This document shows positions 63,146 to 64,000 of a stretch of 64,000 nt of DNA, piece after piece. Position 1 is the stretch's first letter. Every line of letters starts with the position of its first letter. The notes below the pieces were generated by a model, which worked only from the letters and a program-made list of their open reading frames with translations, was not told where the DNA came from and made no database searches. The stretch spans positions 62,001 through 126,000 of the forward strand of contig VGHE01000006.1 in assembly GCA_016868315.1 (NCBI GenBank), read 5' to 3'. Source of the DNA: Betaproteobacteria bacterium. Lineage in GTDB: Bacteria > Bdellovibrionota_B > Oligoflexia > Silvanigrellales > Silvanigrellaceae. A program made the position numbers and the translations under genes.

Positions 63146-63976
63146 TCAGGTTGCGACGGACTCTAGCTCGTCCTGATTGTTCTCGTGTTGCACGTGTGTC
63201 AGTTGCATTTCCAACGACATCGCCTGGAAGTTCGACTCCAAGGTCAGCATCCAGCGGTGTATCTCGCGCCAGAGACCCAGGTCGACAATCTGTCCGTAGC
63301 TTATCTGGCTCAACATCACGCGCATATCCCTGAGAAGATCAGGAAGCTTCACGATGTTTTTAGCCAAGTCGACTTTGTAATCGTAATCAATATCAATTGA
63401 GAAATTCTCATCTATAATTGCCTTCACGCGTGCGAAGCTGTCGCGCAGAATAACCTCATTGTGTCCCTTCATCAGGCGCGACAATTTGTCGTTGGACTCC
63501 TGAAGGCGCGCAACCAAAGCCGCTCTCTCAGCCTCAACATTCAGGAGCCTGTCCACTTCTTGTTTGAACCAGCTAAATGTGCTGGCCATGTCGTCTGGAA
63601 GTGATCCAAAAAGCTCCTTGAGTCTTGGTTTGTAAAGGTCTACAAACGAAACAAGCCCGGCTGTCACGGATGGGTTCTTCTCAGCACGCTGGAACTCGGA
63701 GCGTAATTCGCGCAATTCTTCGAGCGTTCTGCGCACGGTCTCAAGTGGTGCTTCGCCGAGAATATCTTTGATTTCCTCAGCTGCAATCACTCCTTCATCG
63801 GCAATCTGTAAGCGACGCTCCTCGCGTCGGCGCAACTCCGCCATGTTGGCAAGCTGGTTCTCGATTTCACGCTTTCGATTCCACAAACTAAATGCCACAG
63901 GAGCGCACAGCGGTATACTAACAATCAAGAGACAAAGGAACAGGGCAAGATTGAAGCCACGCTTGACGCTTGCCAT
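63146..63976 (-). CDS. Membrane-anchored coiled-coil protein; 5' end may lie beyond the window
   Basis: 276 residues from ATG 63976. One N-terminal membrane segment (NLALFLCLLIVSIPLCAPVAFSLW) is followed by long helices rich in Glu, Arg and Leu (REIENQLANMAELRRREERRL, EELRELRSEFQRAEK), as in periplasmic coiled coils. No family is recognised. The reading frame is open to the right edge (RRENALER before this ATG), so a longer protein starting outside the window is possible. It begins the four-gene unknown cluster read leftwards. Confidence 0.55.
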   Translation of the reverse strand: MASVKRGFNLALFLCLLIVSIPLCAPVAFSLWNRKREIENQLANMAELRRREERRLQIADEGVIAAEEIKDILGEAPLETVRRTLEELRELRSEFQRAEKNPSVTAGLVSFVDLYKPRLKELFGSLPDDMASTFSWFKQEVDRLLNVEAERAALVARLQESNDKLSRLMKGHNEVILRDSFARVKAIIDENFSIDIDYDYKVDLAKNIVKLPDLLRDMRVMLSQISYGQIVDLGLWREIHRWMLTLESNFQAMSLEMQLTHVQHENNQDELESVAT

Positions 63977-64000
63977 ACGCTCGAGAGCATTCTCACGACG

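Noticed and set aside
1-64000. CRISPR arrays, IS elements or phage genes
   Set aside because: No regularly spaced direct repeats, transposase motifs or integrase/portal/terminase-like sequences were found.

Overview
The window comes from a Gram-negative bacterium with roughly 50-55% GC by eye. It has an outer-membrane lipoprotein pathway (LolA, Lgt, several lipobox proteins), beta-barrel-like secreted proteins, SecG, DegP/HtrA, an AmpG muropeptide permease and a Tad-type pilus secretin. The conserved cdaA-ybbR-glmM order, a 3HCDH-first beta-oxidation enzyme and many lineage-specific secreted proteins would fit a Bdellovibrionota/Oligoflexia-like or other delta-proteobacterium-like lineage. 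That placement is inference; there is no rRNA here to settle it. Gene density is high and nothing looks like a phage, IS element or CRISPR array.

Layout. 1-5708: the 5' end of an Agl23-like membrane protein (off the left edge), a divergent CCA-adding/poly(A) polymerase, and a minus-strand ribA-capA-pruA group ending in a strong terminator. 5841-14742: a long plus-strand gene train of a membrane protein, a LOG-family hydrolase, lolA, cdaA, ybbR/cdaR, glmM, an alpha/beta hydrolase, trpD and a TrpC-like protein lacking catalytic residues. 14769-21243: lgt, HU, a three-gene secreted-protein operon that includes a HEFGH metallopeptidase lipoprotein, proC, and a proline-rich lipoprotein. 21283-28804: a divergent, compact Tad/Flp pilus locus (Flp pilin, CpaF ATPase and a TadB/C-like protein on minus; secretin, a bitopic protein and three TadE/G-like proteins on plus). 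28868-29039: tRNA-Phe and tRNA-Thr. 29183-31197: a 7TM-DISM/PP2C signalling gene destroyed by four separate lesions. 31200-38196: AmpG, a VC0807-like membrane protein, a small lipoprotein, a DUF6165 protein and an oligopeptide-type ABC transporter with no ATPase genes. 38389-46388: rpoZ, a large secreted protein of unknown role, metG, an acidic pentapeptide-repeat protein, an HTH plus IrrE-like protein without the zinc motif, and dnaK. 46618-52646: DedA, a site-2-protease homologue without zinc ligands, a DHH phosphoesterase, and a fadN/fadA-like beta-oxidation pair. 52802-60994: HtrA, a DUF429-like protein, SecG with a long Ala/Pro/Ser tail, a DECD-box RNA helicase with long disordered tails, an EEP-family nuclease/phosphatase and RsmE. 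61000-63976: four unrecognised minus-strand genes.

How the genes fit together. Cell-envelope homeostasis is the dominant theme: c-di-AMP synthesis coupled to amino-sugar supply (cdaA/glmM), lipoprotein maturation and transport (lgt, lolA), muropeptide recycling (ampG), protein export and quality control (secG, htrA, dnaK) and surface pili. A second theme is a set of homologues that have kept the fold but lost the active site: the TrpC-like, M50-like and IrrE-like proteins, together with one true pseudogene. I found no single clear-cut new system. The best leads are these apparent pseudo-enzymes, the split Tad locus with an unexplained regulatory intergenic region, and the four-gene unknown cluster at the right edge. 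All calls rest on reading the sequence and motifs; no database search was run.
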